Part shown: positions 1 through 10,302 of the stretch, piece after piece
Layout of the letters: each line of letters starts with the position of its first letter
Position numbering within the stretch: the stretch's first letter is position 1
From: an uncultured Sphingomonas sp.
GTDB lineage: Bacteria; Pseudomonadota; Alphaproteobacteria; Sphingomonadales; Sphingomonadaceae
Length of the DNA: 64,000 nucleotides
Direction of reading: 5' to 3'
Assembly (NCBI RefSeq): GCF_913774285.1
Contig: NZ_CAJYHX010000021.1
Location: 1 to 64,000, forward strand
Program-made: the position numbers and the translations under genes
Notes under the pieces: generated by a model
The model's input: the letters and a program-made list of their open reading frames with translations, nothing else
Databases searched by the model: none
What the model was told of the DNA's origin: nothing

Positions 1-196
1 AAGCGCCACTTGACGGTGGTGGTCGCGACGGGGGGCTTTTCAAGCGAAGGCATCGGGCCTGTCTACCTGTCCACCGGCCATCGCACAATCTTTTCGGTTC
101 GCCCCGGCCCTTTCTCGTTGCAAGCGGGGTGGTTGATCCGCCGCGCCCCCTCCCCTAGACGCTTGCCCAAACCCGCCTAATCTGAAGGATGCGCAT

Positions 197-1417
197 ATGG
201 CGAAGATCAAGGTAAACACCCCCGTCGTGGAGATCGACGGCGACGAAATGACCCGGATCATCTGGGAATGGATTCGCGAGCGCCTGATCAAGCCGTATCT
301 CGACATCGAACTGGCCTATTTCGATCTGTCGGTCCAGAATCGCGACGCGACCGCCGACCAGGTGACCATCGACAGCGCCCACGCCACGCAGAAGTACGGC
401 GTCGCCATCAAGTGCGCGACCATCACCCCCGACGAGCAGCGCGTCGAGGAGTTCGGCCTGAAGAAGATGTGGAAGTCGCCCAACGGTACGATCCGCAACA
501 TCCTGGGCGGCGTGGTGTTCCGCGAGCCGATCGTCATCAAGAACGTTCCCCGCCTCGTCCCCGGCTGGACCCACCCGATCGTCGTCGGCCGTCATGCGTT
601 CGGCGACCAGTATAAGGCGACCGATTTCAAGGTCCCCGGCAAGGGCAAGCTGACCCTGAAGTGGGAAGGCGAGAATGGCGAGTCGATCGAGGAGGAGGTG
701 TTCAACTTCCCCGCCGCCGGCGTCGCCATGGGCATGTACAATCTCGACGAATCGATCCGCGACTTCGCGCGCGCCTCGATGAACTATGGCCTGAACCGCG
801 GCTGGCCGGTCTATCTGTCGACCAAGAACACCATCCTGAAGGCCTATGACGGCCGCTTCAAGGACATCTTCCAGGAAGTGTTCGACACCGAGTTCGCCGA
901 TCAGTTCAAGGCGGCGGGCATCGAGTATCAGCACCGCCTGATCGACGACATGGTAGCCTCGGCGCTCAAGTGGCACGGCGAATTCGTCTGGGCCTGCAAG
1001 AACTATGACGGCGACGTCCAGTCGGACCAGGTCGCGCAGGGCTTCGGCTCGCTGGGCCTGATGACCTCGGTGCTGATGACCCCGGACGGCAAGACGATCG
1101 AGGCGGAAGCGGCGCACGGCACCGTCACCCGCCACTATCGCCAGCACCAGCAGGGCAAGGCGACGTCGACCAACCCGATCGCGTCGATCTTCGCCTGGAC
1201 CGGCGGCCTCAAGTATCGCGGCAAGTTCGACGGCACCCCCGAGGTGACCCGCTTCGCCGAGACGCTGGAGAAGGTCTGCATCGAGACCGTCGAGAGCGGC
1301 AAGATGACCAAGGACCTCGCGCTGCTGATCGGCCCGGACCAGGCCTGGATGACGACCGAGCAGTTCTTCGAGGCGATCCGCGTCAATCTCGAGACCGCAA
1401 TGGGCAGCTGGCAGTAA
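197..1417 (+). CDS. icd: NADP-dependent isocitrate dehydrogenase
   Basis: This 406-residue protein is the homodimeric NADP-type isocitrate dehydrogenase, which decarboxylates isocitrate to 2-oxoglutarate in the cytosolic TCA cycle and supplies NADPH. The sequence carries the family substrate-binding segment KSPNGTIRN at residues 93-101, with the conserved arginines following at 100 and 109, and full length matches the eukaryote-like bacterial subfamily rather than the E. coli type. An ATG preceded by GAAGGA at 184-189 is the obvious start. It is followed by a strong terminator hairpin, so it is probably transcribed alone. Its position near alaS and recA is a familiar alphaproteobacterial arrangement. 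Confidence 0.97.
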   Translation: MAKIKVNTPVVEIDGDEMTRIIWEWIRERLIKPYLDIELAYFDLSVQNRDATADQVTIDSAHATQKYGVAIKCATITPDEQRVEEFGLKKMWKSPNGTIRNILGGVVFREPIVIKNVPRLVPGWTHPIVVGRHAFGDQYKATDFKVPGKGKLTLKWEGENGESIEEEVFNFPAAGVAMGMYNLDESIRDFARASMNYGLNRGWPVYLSTKNTILKAYDGRFKDIFQEVFDTEFADQFKAAGIEYQHRLIDDMVASALKWHGEFVWACKNYDGDVQSDQVAQGFGSLGLMTSVLMTPDGKTIEAEAAHGTVTRHYRQHQQGKATSTNPIASIFAWTGGLKYRGKFDGTPEVTRFAETLEKVCIETVESGKMTKDLALLIGPDQAWMTTEQFFEAIRVNLETAMGSWQ

Positions 1418-1443
1418 GCCGCCCACCTCTACGTAATGCTACG

Positions 1444-1470
1444 GAAAAGCCCGCCTCTGGCGGGCTTTTC
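1444..1470 (+). terminator. Intrinsic terminator after icd
   Basis: A perfect 12-bp stem (GAAAAGCCCGCC / GGCGGGCTTTTC) with a 3-base loop TCT lies 26 bases after the icd stop. The T run sits in the 3' arm, and the A run in the 5' arm makes it usable in both directions. Confidence 0.9.
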
Positions 1471-1600
1471 TACTTGCAATGCCGGGCCTCGCATCGTCTC
1501 TAGGGGGCATGACCGAGCGAGCAAAACCCGCCACCGGCCATCGGCCTTTCTGTTCCTCCCTTCCCCGCCCCGCGAACGCACCTCGCCACCGGGACATCGC

Positions 1601-3388
1601 ATGCTGAGCCTGTCCAATCACGGCTTCAGCGATACGCTGGTAATCCTCGGCGCCGCGGGCCTCGTCATTCCGGCTTTCGCGCGCTTCCGCATCAGCCCGG
1701 TGATCGGGTTCATCCTTGCCGGGCTGCTGGTCGGGCCGTTCGGGCTCGGCAGCCTGGTCGGCCAAGCGCCGTGGCTCTATTATCTGACCATCTCGGACGC
1801 GCATTCGATCGAGCCGTTTGCCGAGTTCGGCATCATCCTGCTGCTGTTCTCGATCGGGCTCGAACTCTCGTTCAAGCGTCTCTGGGCGATGCGCGCGCTG
1901 GTGTTCGGCACCGGTGCGGCGGAGCTGTTCGGATCGGGGCTGATCCTGGCCGCGCTGCTCTATCTCACCGGGCTGAGCACGGGCGGTGCGATCGGACTGG
2001 GTCTGGCGCTCGCACTTTCCTCCACGGCGCTGGTGATCCCGATCGCCGGCACGACCAGCCCCGTAGGCCGCGCTGCCTTCGCGATGCTGCTGTTCGAGGA
2101 TCTCGCGCTGGTGCCGATCATCTTCGGCCTCGGGGCGATGGCGCCCAATCCGGATGGCGCAGGCGTCACCAAATTGCTGATGACGCTCGGCATCGGCGCG
2201 GCGACCGTCGCGGCGCTGTTCATCGGCGGCCGCATCGTGCTGCCGCGGATGTTCGCCCAGGCCGCGCGGACCAAAAGCCCAGAGCTCTTCCTCGCCGCCA
2301 GCCTGCTTGTGGTGATCGTTGCCAGCCTTGCCACCACCGCGGCGGGCCTGTCGCCGATCGTCGGTGCGCTGATCGCGGGCCTGCTGATCGCCGAGACCGA
2401 ATATCACGGCGAAGTCGAAGCGATCACCGCGCCGTTCAAGGGCCTCGCACTCGGCGTGTTCCTGCTCACTGTGGGCATGCAACTCGACCTCGGCTTCGTC
2501 GCAGCCAACTGGGCGGCACTGCTACTCGCGAGCCTGCTGGTGATGGTGGTCAAGGTCGCGGTGACGACGCTGCTGCTGCGCTGGTCGGGCGCCCGCATGG
2601 GCACGGCGGCGGAAACCGGCGTGCTGATGGCGAGCCCGTCCGAGACCACGCTGATCGTGCTCGGCGTCGCAGGTGCCGCCGGCCTCATCGCGCCCGGCAC
2701 CGCGGCCTTCTGGAGCGCGGTCACCGCGATCGGCCTCACCGCCACCCCGCTGCTCGCCAAGGCGGGCCGCGGCGCCGCGCGCAAGATCGAGGGCAAGAAC
2801 GGCGCGCAGATCGCGGAAGAAGACCTCGCCCCCGTCGAGGGCGGCACCGTGGTGATCGGCTTCGGTCGCGTCGGTCGTACCGTCGCCGAGATGCTGCGCC
2901 GGCACGACAAGCCCTATGTCGCCGTCGACGCCGATATCGACAGCGTCGTGCGTGGCCGACGCGCCGGCTTCCACGTGCTGTTCGGTGATGTCACCCGCAA
3001 CGAACTCGTCGATCAGCTCCAGCTCGGGCGCGCCAAGGCGCTGGTGCTGACGATGGATGATCCGGTGCTGACCGTGCGGCTGACCAAGCGGGTCCGCGGC
3101 TGGGTGCCGAGTCTGCCGATCATCGCCCGCGCGCGCGACGCCGCCCATGCTGCCGAGCTCTATCGCGCCGGGGCGACCGATGCCGTGCCGGAAGCAATGG
3201 AAAGCTCGCTGCAATTGTCCGAGGCGCTGCTGGTCGATCTCGGCCTCGGTGTCGGCCCGGTGATTGCATCGATCCACGAAAAGCGCGACGAGATGCGCCG
3301 CTCGATCAAGGAAGCCGCCGGGCTGCAGCGCGAACCGCGCCTCACCCGGTCGCGCCTTGGTGCGAGCACCGAACCAACCGAGGCCTGA
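1601..3388 (+). CDS. Kef-type cation:proton antiporter with TrkA-N domain
   Basis: This is a 595-residue CPA2-family monovalent cation/H+ antiporter of the KefB/KefC/YbaL type, acting in the inner membrane in K+ efflux or pH control. The first roughly 390 residues are a run of hydrophobic helices (sodium/hydrogen exchanger fold). From about residue 415 a Rossmann RCK/TrkA-N domain begins with the nucleotide-binding motif GFGRVG and a downstream Asp-rich strand end. The open frame extends upstream to 1436 through the icd terminator, so I place the start at the ATG at 1601, where the hydrophobic region begins. It is followed closely by a small secreted protein. The transported ion and any gating ligand cannot be read from the sequence. 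Confidence 0.9.
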   Translation: MLSLSNHGFSDTLVILGAAGLVIPAFARFRISPVIGFILAGLLVGPFGLGSLVGQAPWLYYLTISDAHSIEPFAEFGIILLLFSIGLELSFKRLWAMRALVFGTGAAELFGSGLILAALLYLTGLSTGGAIGLGLALALSSTALVIPIAGTTSPVGRAAFAMLLFEDLALVPIIFGLGAMAPNPDGAGVTKLLMTLGIGAATVAALFIGGRIVLPRMFAQAARTKSPELFLAASLLVVIVASLATTAAGLSPIVGALIAGLLIAETEYHGEVEAITAPFKGLALGVFLLTVGMQLDLGFVAANWAALLLASLLVMVVKVAVTTLLLRWSGARMGTAAETGVLMASPSETTLIVLGVAGAAGLIAPGTAAFWSAVTAIGLTATPLLAKAGRGAARKIEGKNGAQIAEEDLAPVEGGTVVIGFGRVGRTVAEMLRRHDKPYVAVDADIDSVVRGRRAGFHVLFGDVTRNELVDQLQLGRAKALVLTMDDPVLTVRLTKRVRGWVPSLPIIARARDAAHAAELYRAGATDAVPEAMESSLQLSEALLVDLGLGVGPVIASIHEKRDEMRRSIKEAAGLQREPRLTRSRLGASTEPTEA

Positions 3389-3394
3389 ACCCTG

Positions 3395-3910
3395 ATGCTG
3401 CTTTCCCTCGCCCTCGCCCTGCTCGCCCCCGTGCAGGGCGAAGCCGTTCCCGATCCGCTCGCCCCGGCCAAGGCCGGGCGCATCCGCTGCATCGATCCCG
3501 ATCGCAGCGCGCGTACCTGCGGCACGATCGTCCGCTACACGCTGCGCGGCGACGGCGCGTTCGACGCGCTGGTCACCGGCGTGGTCAACCGTGATCCGGT
3601 GATCGTGCTCGAGTATTCCACCTTCGGCCAGGTGCGCGACGGCATGGTGTGCAGCCGCGTCCGCCCCGCCGACTTCACCAGCGGGAAGCTGTCGAGCAAC
3701 GGCACGGCGCTGAGCCCGGCCTTGGAGTCGAACACGCGCCTCAAGCTGATGGAGGCGCTCCAGCCGCTCGCCGGCCATGAGCGCTGCTACCGCGATGCCG
3801 GCGCGGGCGAACTGACCGTCAACGTCACCATCGACGGTCTGCTGCGCCCCGACATGAGCCAGACCGCGATCTGGGTGCTGCCCGAGGACGGCTACGCCCC
3901 CGGGCGCTGA
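3395..3910 (+). CDS. Secreted protein of unknown function
   Basis: I do not recognise this 171-residue protein. It begins with a short hydrophobic signal peptide (about 15 residues, likely cleaved after Ala/Gly near VQGEA) and the mature part is soluble with four cysteines spaced in two pairs, compatible with disulfides in the periplasm. No membrane segment follows. The start is 6 bases after the stop of the antiporter gene, so the two are probably co-transcribed. It converges with alaS, leaving only 9 bases between the two stop codons. Confidence 0.75.
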   Translation: MLLSLALALLAPVQGEAVPDPLAPAKAGRIRCIDPDRSARTCGTIVRYTLRGDGAFDALVTGVVNRDPVIVLEYSTFGQVRDGMVCSRVRPADFTSGKLSSNGTALSPALESNTRLKLMEALQPLAGHERCYRDAGAGELTVNVTIDGLLRPDMSQTAIWVLPEDGYAPGR

Positions 3911-3919
3911 CCCTTTTGA

Positions 3920-6571
3920 TCAGGCGGCGACGGCAGCCTCTGCCAGCGCCGCCTTCACCGCCGCAAGCGCATCGACGCCCTTGGCTCCGTCCGGACCGCC
4001 ACCCTGCGCCATATCCGGACGGCCGCCGCCGCCCTGCCCGCCGAGCACCGCGACGGCGACCTTCACTAGGTCCACCGCGCTGACGCCGATACCGTCGGTC
4101 ACGCCGACCGCGACCGACGCACGGCCCTCGTTCACCGCGACCAGCGCGACCACGCCGCTGCCGATCCGCGCCTTGGCCTCGTCGACCGCGCCGCGCAGGG
4201 CCTTGGCCTCCAGCCCGTCGAGCACCTGGCCGACGAAGTTGATGCCGTTCACCTGCTCCGGACCGGCCGGGGCAGCCCCTGCCCCGCCGCCGAGGGCCAG
4301 CGCCTTCTTGGCCTCGGCCAGCTCGCGCTCGAGCTTGCGGCGTTCCTCGACCAGCGCCGCGACACGCGCGGGCACGTCGTCGGGCGAGGTCTTGAGTGCC
4401 GCCGCTGCCTCGCGCAGCCGCTCGTCACGGCCGTTGAGCCACTGGCGCGCGCTCTCGCCGGTCAGCGCCTCGATACGGCGCACGCCCGAGGAGACGGCGC
4501 TTTCCGACACGATCTTGAAGATCGCGATGTCGCCCGTCGCATTGACGTGCGTACCACCGCACAGCTCGACCGAGTAGGACGCATCCTCGCCCAGCCCCAT
4601 CGAGAGCACACGGACCTCGTCGCCATATTTCTCGCCGAACAGCGCCATCGCGCCCGCGGCAATCGCATCGTCCGGCGTCATCAGCCGCGTCTCGACCACG
4701 CCGTTGTGGCGGATCTGCGCGTTCACATCGGCTTCGACCTGCGCGATCTGCTCCGCCGTCAGCGCGGAGGGATGGGAGAAGTCGAAGCGCAGCCGCTCGG
4801 GCGCCACCAGGCTGCCCTTCTGGCTGACATGGGTGCCGAGCCGCTTGCGCAGCGCAGCGTGCAGCAGGTGGGTCGCCGAATGGTTGGCGCGGACCTGGTC
4901 GCGATGCTCGACATCGACCGAGAGGTGGACGGCATCGCCCACGGCAACCTCGCCGCTCTCGATCTTGGCATGGTGCGCATGGAGGCGGCCCAGCGGCTTC
5001 GACGTATCGTCGACAAGCGCGCGCAGCTTGTCGTTGCCGATCACGCCGACGTCGCCCATCTGGCCGCCGCTTTCGCCATAGAAGGGCGTCTGGTTGGTGA
5101 GGATGGTCACCGTGTCGCCGGCAACTGCCTTCTCGACCCGCGCACCGTCCTTCACCAGCGCAACCACCTGGCCTTCGCCCTCGGTGCTGACATAGCCGGT
5201 GAACTCGGTGCCGCCGAGCTCGTCGGCGAGGTCGTACCACAGCTCTTCCGAGGCCTTCTCGCCCGAGCCCTTCCAGGCCGCGCGGGCGGCGCGCTTCTGC
5301 TCGGCCATCGCCGCGTCGAAACCGGCGCGATCGACGCCGATCTCCTGCACGCGCAGCGCGTCCTCGGTCAGATCATAGGGGAAGCCGAAGGTGTCGTAGA
5401 GCTTGAACGCGGTCGCACCCGGCAGCGTGTCGCCGGCCTTGAGCCCCTGCGTTGCCTCGTCGAGCAGGCGCAGGCCGTTGGCGAGCGTCTGGCGGAAGCG
5501 GGTTTCCTCCTGGAGCAGCGTCGCCTCGATCAGCGGCTGCGCGCGGACCAGCTCGGGATAAGCCGCGCCCATCTCGGCGACCAGCGACGGCACCAGCCGG
5601 TGCATCAGCGGATCCTTGGCACCGAGCAGATGCGCATGGCGCATCGCGCGGCGCATGATGCGGCGGAGCACATAGCCGCGGCCCTCGTTCGCCGGCAGCA
5701 CGCCGTCCGCGACGAGGAAGCCCGACGAGCGCAGGTGATCGGCGATCACGCGGTGGCTGGCGACCTGCTCGCCGGTCGCCGAGGTGCCGGTCAGCGCCGC
5801 CGACTGGTCGATCAGCGCCTTGAACGTGTCGATATCGTAATTGTTGTGGACGCCCTGGAGCACGGCGGCGATGCGCTCCAGCCCCATACCGGTGTCGATG
5901 CTCGGCCGCGGCAGGTCGCCGATAATCTCGTCATTTTCCTGCACGAACTGCATGAAGACGAGGTTCCAGATCTCGACGAAGCGGTCGCCATCTTCCTCGG
6001 GCGAGCCCGGGGGGCCGCCATAGATATGCTCGCCGTGATCGTAGAAGATTTCCGAGCAGGGGCCGCACGGACCGTCCGAGCCCATCGCCCAGAAATTGTC
6101 CTTGGTCGGGATGCGGATGATCCTGTGATCGGGCAGCCCGGCGATCTTCTTCCAAAGGTCGAACGCCTGGTCGTCGGTGTGGTACACCGTGACGGTCAGC
6201 TTCTCGGCCGGAATGCCCCATTCCTTGGTGAGGAGCGTCCAGGCATGGGTGATCGCCTGCTCCTTGAAATAGTCGCCGAACGAGAAATTGCCGAGCATCT
6301 CGAAGAAAGTGTGGTGCCGGGCGGTATAGCCGACATTGTCGAGGTCGTTATGCTTGCCGCCCGCGCGCACGCACTTCTGGCTGCTGGTCGCGGTGCTGTA
6401 GGGGCGCGATTCCAGGCCGGTGAACACGTTCTTGAACGGCACCATGCCCGCGTTCACGAACATCAGCGTGGGATCGTTGTGCGGCACCAGCGGCGCGCTG
6501 GGGACGCGGGCATGGCCCTGGCCCTCGAAATAGTCGAGAAACGAGCGGCGGATATCATTGGTCGACGTCAT
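3920..6571 (-). CDS. alaS: Alanyl-tRNA synthetase
   Basis: The 883-residue protein charges tRNA-Ala with alanine. The N-terminal class II catalytic core begins with the alphaproteobacterial-type opening ([13 protein letters not shown]) and is followed by the tRNA recognition region, then the editing domain with the metal ligands HSATH near residue 565 and CGGTH near residue 670, which hydrolyse Ser- and Gly-tRNA-Ala. The C-terminal glycine-rich oligomerisation/C-Ala domain is complete. Length is normal for the family. It lies between icd and recA, on the same strand as recA but separated from it by about 6 kb of unrelated genes. Confidence 0.97.
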   Translation of the reverse strand: MTSTNDIRRSFLDYFEGQGHARVPSAPLVPHNDPTLMFVNAGMVPFKNVFTGLESRPYSTATSSQKCVRAGGKHNDLDNVGYTARHHTFFEMLGNFSFGDYFKEQAITHAWTLLTKEWGIPAEKLTVTVYHTDDQAFDLWKKIAGLPDHRIIRIPTKDNFWAMGSDGPCGPCSEIFYDHGEHIYGGPPGSPEEDGDRFVEIWNLVFMQFVQENDEIIGDLPRPSIDTGMGLERIAAVLQGVHNNYDIDTFKALIDQSAALTGTSATGEQVASHRVIADHLRSSGFLVADGVLPANEGRGYVLRRIMRRAMRHAHLLGAKDPLMHRLVPSLVAEMGAAYPELVRAQPLIEATLLQEETRFRQTLANGLRLLDEATQGLKAGDTLPGATAFKLYDTFGFPYDLTEDALRVQEIGVDRAGFDAAMAEQKRAARAAWKGSGEKASEELWYDLADELGGTEFTGYVSTEGEGQVVALVKDGARVEKAVAGDTVTILTNQTPFYGESGGQMGDVGVIGNDKLRALVDDTSKPLGRLHAHHAKIESGEVAVGDAVHLSVDVEHRDQVRANHSATHLLHAALRKRLGTHVSQKGSLVAPERLRFDFSHPSALTAEQIAQVEADVNAQIRHNGVVETRLMTPDDAIAAGAMALFGEKYGDEVRVLSMGLGEDASYSVELCGGTHVNATGDIAIFKIVSESAVSSGVRRIEALTGESARQWLNGRDERLREAAAALKTSPDDVPARVAALVEERRKLERELAEAKKALALGGGAGAAPAGPEQVNGINFVGQVLDGLEAKALRGAVDEAKARIGSGVVALVAVNEGRASVAVGVTDGIGVSAVDLVKVAVAVLGGQGGGGRPDMAQGGGPDGAKGVDALAAVKAALAEAAVAA

Positions 6572-6671
6572 GAGGCCGACTTAGGGGCGCGCGCGCGTTC
6601 GCTCAAGCGAAACACGTCGATCATGCTGATCGTTCCGCATTCGCATTGGCCAGGCCCGCGCGCGGCGCGGT

Positions 6672-7928
6672 TCAGCCCATCGGCTGGTCGATCGAGACCG
6701 GTGGGGTCGAGAACCATTTCGGCCCGCCCTCCGTCACATGGAAGCAATCCTCCAGCCGCACGCCGAAACTGCCGGGAATGTAGATGCCGGGCTCGTTCGA
6801 GAAGCACATGCCTGGCGCCAGCGGCGTCTTCTCGCCACGCACCAGATTGACCGGCTCGTGCCCGTCGAGCCCGATGCCATGCCCGGTGCGGTGCGACAGG
6901 CCGGGCAGCTTGTAGTCCGGCCCATAGCCGAGCGACGCGTAATAGGCGCGCACCGCATCGTCGACGCTGCCCGCCGGCGCGCCGAGCTTTGCGGCGGCGA
7001 ACGCCACCTGCTGGCCTTTGGCGACCGCATTCCACACCTTGCGCTGCTCGGCGCTTGGCGTTCCATGGACGAAGGTGCGCGACACGTCGGACTGATAGCC
7101 CATCACGTTGCAGCCGCAGTCCATCAGTACGATCGCGCCGTCGCTCACCGGCGAGGGCGTCTTGGTGCCGTGCGGATAGGCAGCCCCCTCACCGACCAGC
7201 ACCATGCTGAACTCGGGTTCGCCGCCCAGCTTGCGCGTCGCCGCATCCATCAGCGCCGAGACGTCGCGCTGGCGCATGCCCTTGTCCACCCGTGCATAGA
7301 CAAAGCGATAGGCCGCGATGGTGATATCGGTTGCGAGCTGCATCAGCGCCAGCTCGGCCGGGCTCTTGATCATCCGGCAGCCGCGCACCACCGGATTGGC
7401 CGAGGTGACCCGCAGCCCGTTCTTCTGCAGCCCGTCGACCGCGAAGAAGCGCACCGTCTCCTCGATGCCCACCGGCTGCCCCGCCAGCTTGCGATCCTTG
7501 AGGAAGCCGGCGACCACCTTGAGCGGATCCTCGTCCTCCTGCCACACCCGCACCTCGGCAGGAATCGCCAGCGTCTCGCGGGTGCGCGGCTCCTCGAAGA
7601 AGGGCGTGACGATGCAAGGCTCGCCTTCCGCCGGCAGGATGGCCGCGGTCAGCCGCTCGCTCCGGCCCCAGCGGATGCCGGTGAAATAGACCAGACTCGC
7701 GCCGGGCTCGATCAGCACCGCACCGATGCCGTTCGCCTGCATCAGCGACTGCGCTTTCGCCAGCCGCGCGCGCCGCTCCTCGGTGCCGATCGGGCGGGCG
7801 TTGCCGGTCATGTCCTGGAGCTGGGTAAGGTCGGGCTCGGCCGCGCGGACGATCGACGGCATGCCCAGCAATGGCAGCGCTGCCATGCCCCCGATCAGGT
7901 TCCGCCGCGTCGTTGCCCAAGCCGTCAT
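6672..7928 (-). CDS. Tat-exported M24 family metallopeptidase (Xaa-Pro type)
   Basis: This 418-residue protein is a peptidase of the M24 pita-bread fold, most like Xaa-Pro aminopeptidase/dipeptidase. It starts with a twin-arginine signal (TTRRNLIGG, then a hydrophobic stretch and an Ala-x-Ala-like cleavage site near residue 30), so it should act folded in the periplasm. The creatinase-like N domain is followed by the catalytic domain with metal ligands visible in MDCGC, SDVSRT, HRTGHGIG, SNEPGIYI and RLEDCFHV. The ATG at 7928 places the twin-arginine motif at the proper distance; the frame is open further upstream but without signal-like sequence. Substrate is not predictable. Confidence 0.9.
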   Translation of the reverse strand: MTAWATTRRNLIGGMAALPLLGMPSIVRAAEPDLTQLQDMTGNARPIGTEERRARLAKAQSLMQANGIGAVLIEPGASLVYFTGIRWGRSERLTAAILPAEGEPCIVTPFFEEPRTRETLAIPAEVRVWQEDEDPLKVVAGFLKDRKLAGQPVGIEETVRFFAVDGLQKNGLRVTSANPVVRGCRMIKSPAELALMQLATDITIAAYRFVYARVDKGMRQRDVSALMDAATRKLGGEPEFSMVLVGEGAAYPHGTKTPSPVSDGAIVLMDCGCNVMGYQSDVSRTFVHGTPSAEQRKVWNAVAKGQQVAFAAAKLGAPAGSVDDAVRAYYASLGYGPDYKLPGLSHRTGHGIGLDGHEPVNLVRGEKTPLAPGMCFSNEPGIYIPGSFGVRLEDCFHVTEGGPKWFSTPPVSIDQPMG

Positions 7929-8010
7929 GTCACGCCCTCGCCCTTGTGTCGTCGTTCGCGTAGGACGAAGCGGGACCGAACGGCAAGGATTTCGCGCCGC
8001 GATCGGAGGA

Positions 8011-8187
8011 ATGGATATCAAACGGGTTGTCGCCATCGCGCCGATGCTGCTGCTGACGGGGCCCGTGCTGATGCCGAAAGTGCCGCGACCGTCTACGCCG
8101 CCGGCCCCCGGTTGGTGCGCCTCCCCGCAGTCGGCAGCGCCCTTGCCGATCCCGCAGAGCGGTGCCGGATCGCGGCCCCGGGCTTGA
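8011..8187 (+). CDS. Possible small secreted protein
   Basis: A 58-codon frame opens with a signal-peptide-like segment (charged start, then APMLLLTGPVL) and continues as a proline-rich sequence with one cysteine. A GGAGGA lies directly against the ATG, which is too close for an ideal ribosome-binding site. Its last codons run into a CCCGGG-CTTGA-CCCGGG inverted repeat of a sort common in sphingomonad intergenic DNA, so the C-terminus may be accidental. I regard it as possible rather than likely. Confidence 0.3.
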   Translation: MDIKRVVAIAPMLLLTGPVLMPKVPRPSTPPAPGWCASPQSAAPLPIPQSGAGSRPRA

Positions 8188-8239
8188 CCCGGGCGCAACA
8201 ATCCCCTTCCCTCCCGCGACGATTCTACAGGGAGCATGT

Positions 8240-9562
8240 GTGGGTAAACGACTAACCTGGTTCATCCTGGCGGCGCTGCTGCTGGGCGGGCTGATCGGCT
8301 GGGGGCTGAACCTCGGCTATGGGGGTACGGCGGCGGGCAAGGCGACGCTCGAGTCGATCGCCTATGGCCTCGACATCCCCACCCAGATGTTCCTGCATCT
8401 TATCAAGATGATCATCGCGCCGCTGGTTGTCTCGACGCTCGTCGTCGGCATCGCGCATATGGGGGGCGGCGGTGCGATCGGGCGTGTCGGCCTGAAGGCG
8501 TTCTTCTGGTTCGTCTGCGCGAGCCTCGTCTCCCTCACCCTCGGCCTGCTGCTGGTCAACCTGCTCCAGCCGGGCACCGGGCTGCACTTGCCGCTGCCGC
8601 CCGCCAATGCCTCGAGCGGGGTGGACCGCTCGGCCTTCGATGCAGCCAAGTTCTTCACCCATATCGTGCCGACCAGCGCCATCGAGGCGATGGCGAGCAA
8701 CGACATTCTCCAGCTGGTGATCTTCTCGCTGTTCTTCGGCGTCGGCATGGCGGCGGTGGGCGACAAGGCCAAGCCGCTGCTGCGTGGTCTGGAAGCGCTC
8801 GTCTCGGTGATGCTGACGGTCACCGGCTATGTGATGCTGTTCGCGCCGGTCGCGGTGTTCTGCGCCGTGGCCCGCACGCTCGCCACCAAGGGGCTGGGCG
8901 TGGTCGGCGATCTCGCCTTCTTCATGGGCAGCTTCTATATCGGGCTGGCGGCGCTCTGGGCGGTGCTGCTCGGCGCCTGTTTCCTGGTGATCGGGCCGCG
9001 CACGGGACTGCTGTTCCGCTATCTGCGCGATCCGATCCTGCTCGGCTTCTCGACCGCTTCGTCCGAGGCCGCCTATCCTCGCACGCTCGATGCGCTCGAC
9101 CGGTTCGGCGTGCCGCCGCGCATCGCCAGCTTCGTGCTGCCGCTCGGCTATTCGTTCAACCTCGACGGCTCGATGATGTACATGACCTTCGCGTCGATCT
9201 TCATCGCCCAGGCATACGGCATCCACCTCGACTGGGCGACGATGATCCAGATGCTGCTGATCCTGATGGTCACCAGCAAGGGCATTGCCGGCGTGCCGCG
9301 CGCCAGCCTGGTGGTGATCACCGGCACGCTGGCCCATTTCAACATCCCCGAGGCGGGCGTGCTGCTGATCCTGGCGGTCGACCACTTCCTCGACATGGGC
9401 CGCACCGCGACCAACGTCGTCGGCAATGCCGTCGCCGCCGCGGTAGTGGCGCGCTGGGAAGGCAAGCTCGACGATCCGGACGAGGCCGAGCCCGCGGTGC
9501 GGCCGCTTCCCGCCGGGGGGCCGCACGATGCCAGCAAGTTCGAGGATTATGCCGGGAGCTGA
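8240..9562 (+). CDS. Dicarboxylate/amino acid:cation symporter
   Basis: The 440-residue membrane protein belongs to the DAACS (GltP/DctA, SLC1-like) family that imports C4-dicarboxylates or acidic amino acids with Na+ or H+. The diagnostic parts are all present: the serine-rich hairpin loop (STASSEAAYP), the TM7 motif NLDGS, the second hairpin loop SKGIAGVP and the TM8 substrate motif DMGRTATNVVGN. The chosen start is the GTG at 8240, with GGGAG 5 bases upstream and the first helix immediately after; the frame remains open upstream but overlaps an intergenic repeat. It ends in a hairpin shared with the convergent transferase gene. Succinate/malate versus glutamate/aspartate cannot be decided. 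Confidence 0.93.
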   Translation: MGKRLTWFILAALLLGGLIGWGLNLGYGGTAAGKATLESIAYGLDIPTQMFLHLIKMIIAPLVVSTLVVGIAHMGGGGAIGRVGLKAFFWFVCASLVSLTLGLLLVNLLQPGTGLHLPLPPANASSGVDRSAFDAAKFFTHIVPTSAIEAMASNDILQLVIFSLFFGVGMAAVGDKAKPLLRGLEALVSVMLTVTGYVMLFAPVAVFCAVARTLATKGLGVVGDLAFFMGSFYIGLAALWAVLLGACFLVIGPRTGLLFRYLRDPILLGFSTASSEAAYPRTLDALDRFGVPPRIASFVLPLGYSFNLDGSMMYMTFASIFIAQAYGIHLDWATMIQMLLILMVTSKGIAGVPRASLVVITGTLAHFNIPEAGVLLILAVDHFLDMGRTATNVVGNAVAAAVVARWEGKLDDPDEAEPAVRPLPAGGPHDASKFEDYAGS

Positions 9563-9573
9563 ACGCTCCCGGC
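9551..9573. terminator. Bidirectional hairpin at convergent gene ends
   Basis: A perfect 9-bp stem (GCCGGGAGC / GCTCCCGGC) with loop TGAAC spans the stop codon of the symporter and lies just beyond the end of the facing glutathione transferase gene. It lacks a long T tract. Confidence 0.6.
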
Positions 9574-9577
9574 GACA

Positions 9578-10204
9578 TCACGCATAGGCATAGGGCCCGC
9601 CCGCCTTCAGCGCACGCTGATAGGCGGGGCGGGCGTGGATCTTCTCCAGGAAGGCCGCGATGTGCGGGCGGCCATCCAGGATACCGGCGCGCTTGACTGC
9701 GGCTTCCATGGGAAAGCTCATCATAACATCGGCCGCGGTGAAGCTGTCGCCGGCGAACCATGGCCGCTGCGCCAGCTCGGCTTCGACATAGTCGAAATGC
9801 ACCTCGGCCATCGGCCGGAACTTCTTGAGGCCCATCTTGCCAAAAATCGGCACGCGGGCGAGCACCAGCATCACCAGTAGCGGCGGCATCAGCGAGCCTT
9901 CGGCGTAATGGAGAAAATGGCGGTAGCGGAGCGCATCCTCGCGGTTCGCGGGTGCGCCGAGCTTTCCCTCGGCCTTGTCGACCAGATATTGCAAGATCGC
10001 GCCGGTTTCGGCGACGACCGTGCCGTTGTCCTCGATTACCGGCGACTTGCCGAGCGGGTGGACTTTCTTGAGCTCGGGCGGGGCGAGCATCGTCGCCTTG
10101 TTCCGCTCGTAGCGCTTGACCTCATAGGGCAGCCCGAGCTCCTCGAGCAGCCAGAGCACGCGCTGCGAACGCGAATTTTCGAGATGATGGACGATGATCG
10201 TCAA
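9578..10204 (-). CDS. Glutathione S-transferase family protein
   Basis: A 208-residue cytosolic GST. The N-terminal thioredoxin fold shows the catalytic-serine region ENSRSQRVLW, the cis-proline segment GKSPVIEDN and the glutathione-binding acidic/Ser-type turn AETGAI; the C-terminal all-helical domain follows from about residue 90. No ATG fits, and I place the start at a TTG (10204), because a strong GGAGGGG lies 6 bases before it and homologous proteins begin with the same LTIIVHH-like strand. Specific substrates are unknown. It lies downstream of katE on the same strand, from which a hairpin separates it. Confidence 0.9.
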   Translation of the reverse strand: MTIIVHHLENSRSQRVLWLLEELGLPYEVKRYERNKATMLAPPELKKVHPLGKSPVIEDNGTVVAETGAILQYLVDKAEGKLGAPANREDALRYRHFLHYAEGSLMPPLLVMLVLARVPIFGKMGLKKFRPMAEVHFDYVEAELAQRPWFAGDSFTAADVMMSFPMEAAVKRAGILDGRPHIAAFLEKIHARPAYQRALKAGGPYAYA

Positions 10205-10256
10205 GTCGGCCCCTCCGGTCGGCGCGGCGTTCGCCGTCGCTGTCTGCACACGCCTG

Positions 10257-10290
10257 CAGCTTGCGCGACGGCGAAGCGCCGCGCAAGCTG
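10257..10290 (-). terminator. Hairpin between katE and the GST gene
   Basis: An 11-bp perfect stem (CAGCTTGCGCG / CGCGCAAGCTG) around a 12-base GC-rich loop lies 12 bases beyond the katE stop. There is no U tract, so it may attenuate or stabilise rather than fully terminate. Confidence 0.5.
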
Positions 10291-10302
10291 TCGTGGTGCC
10301 GG

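Noticed and set aside
1..180. An open frame of 59 codons at the left edge (plus strand), ending TAA at 178-180
   Set aside because: Could be the end of a gene cut by the window, but the translation shows no recognisable family features and the stretch may simply be the icd upstream region.
4547..6850. A 767-codon plus-strand frame opposite alaS
   Set aside because: Antisense of a clear alaS; no motif, biased composition.
8168..8192. CCCGGG-CTTGA-CCCGGG hairpin before the symporter gene
   Set aside because: Only a short inverted repeat of a common sphingomonad intergenic type; no T tract and no clear role as terminator.
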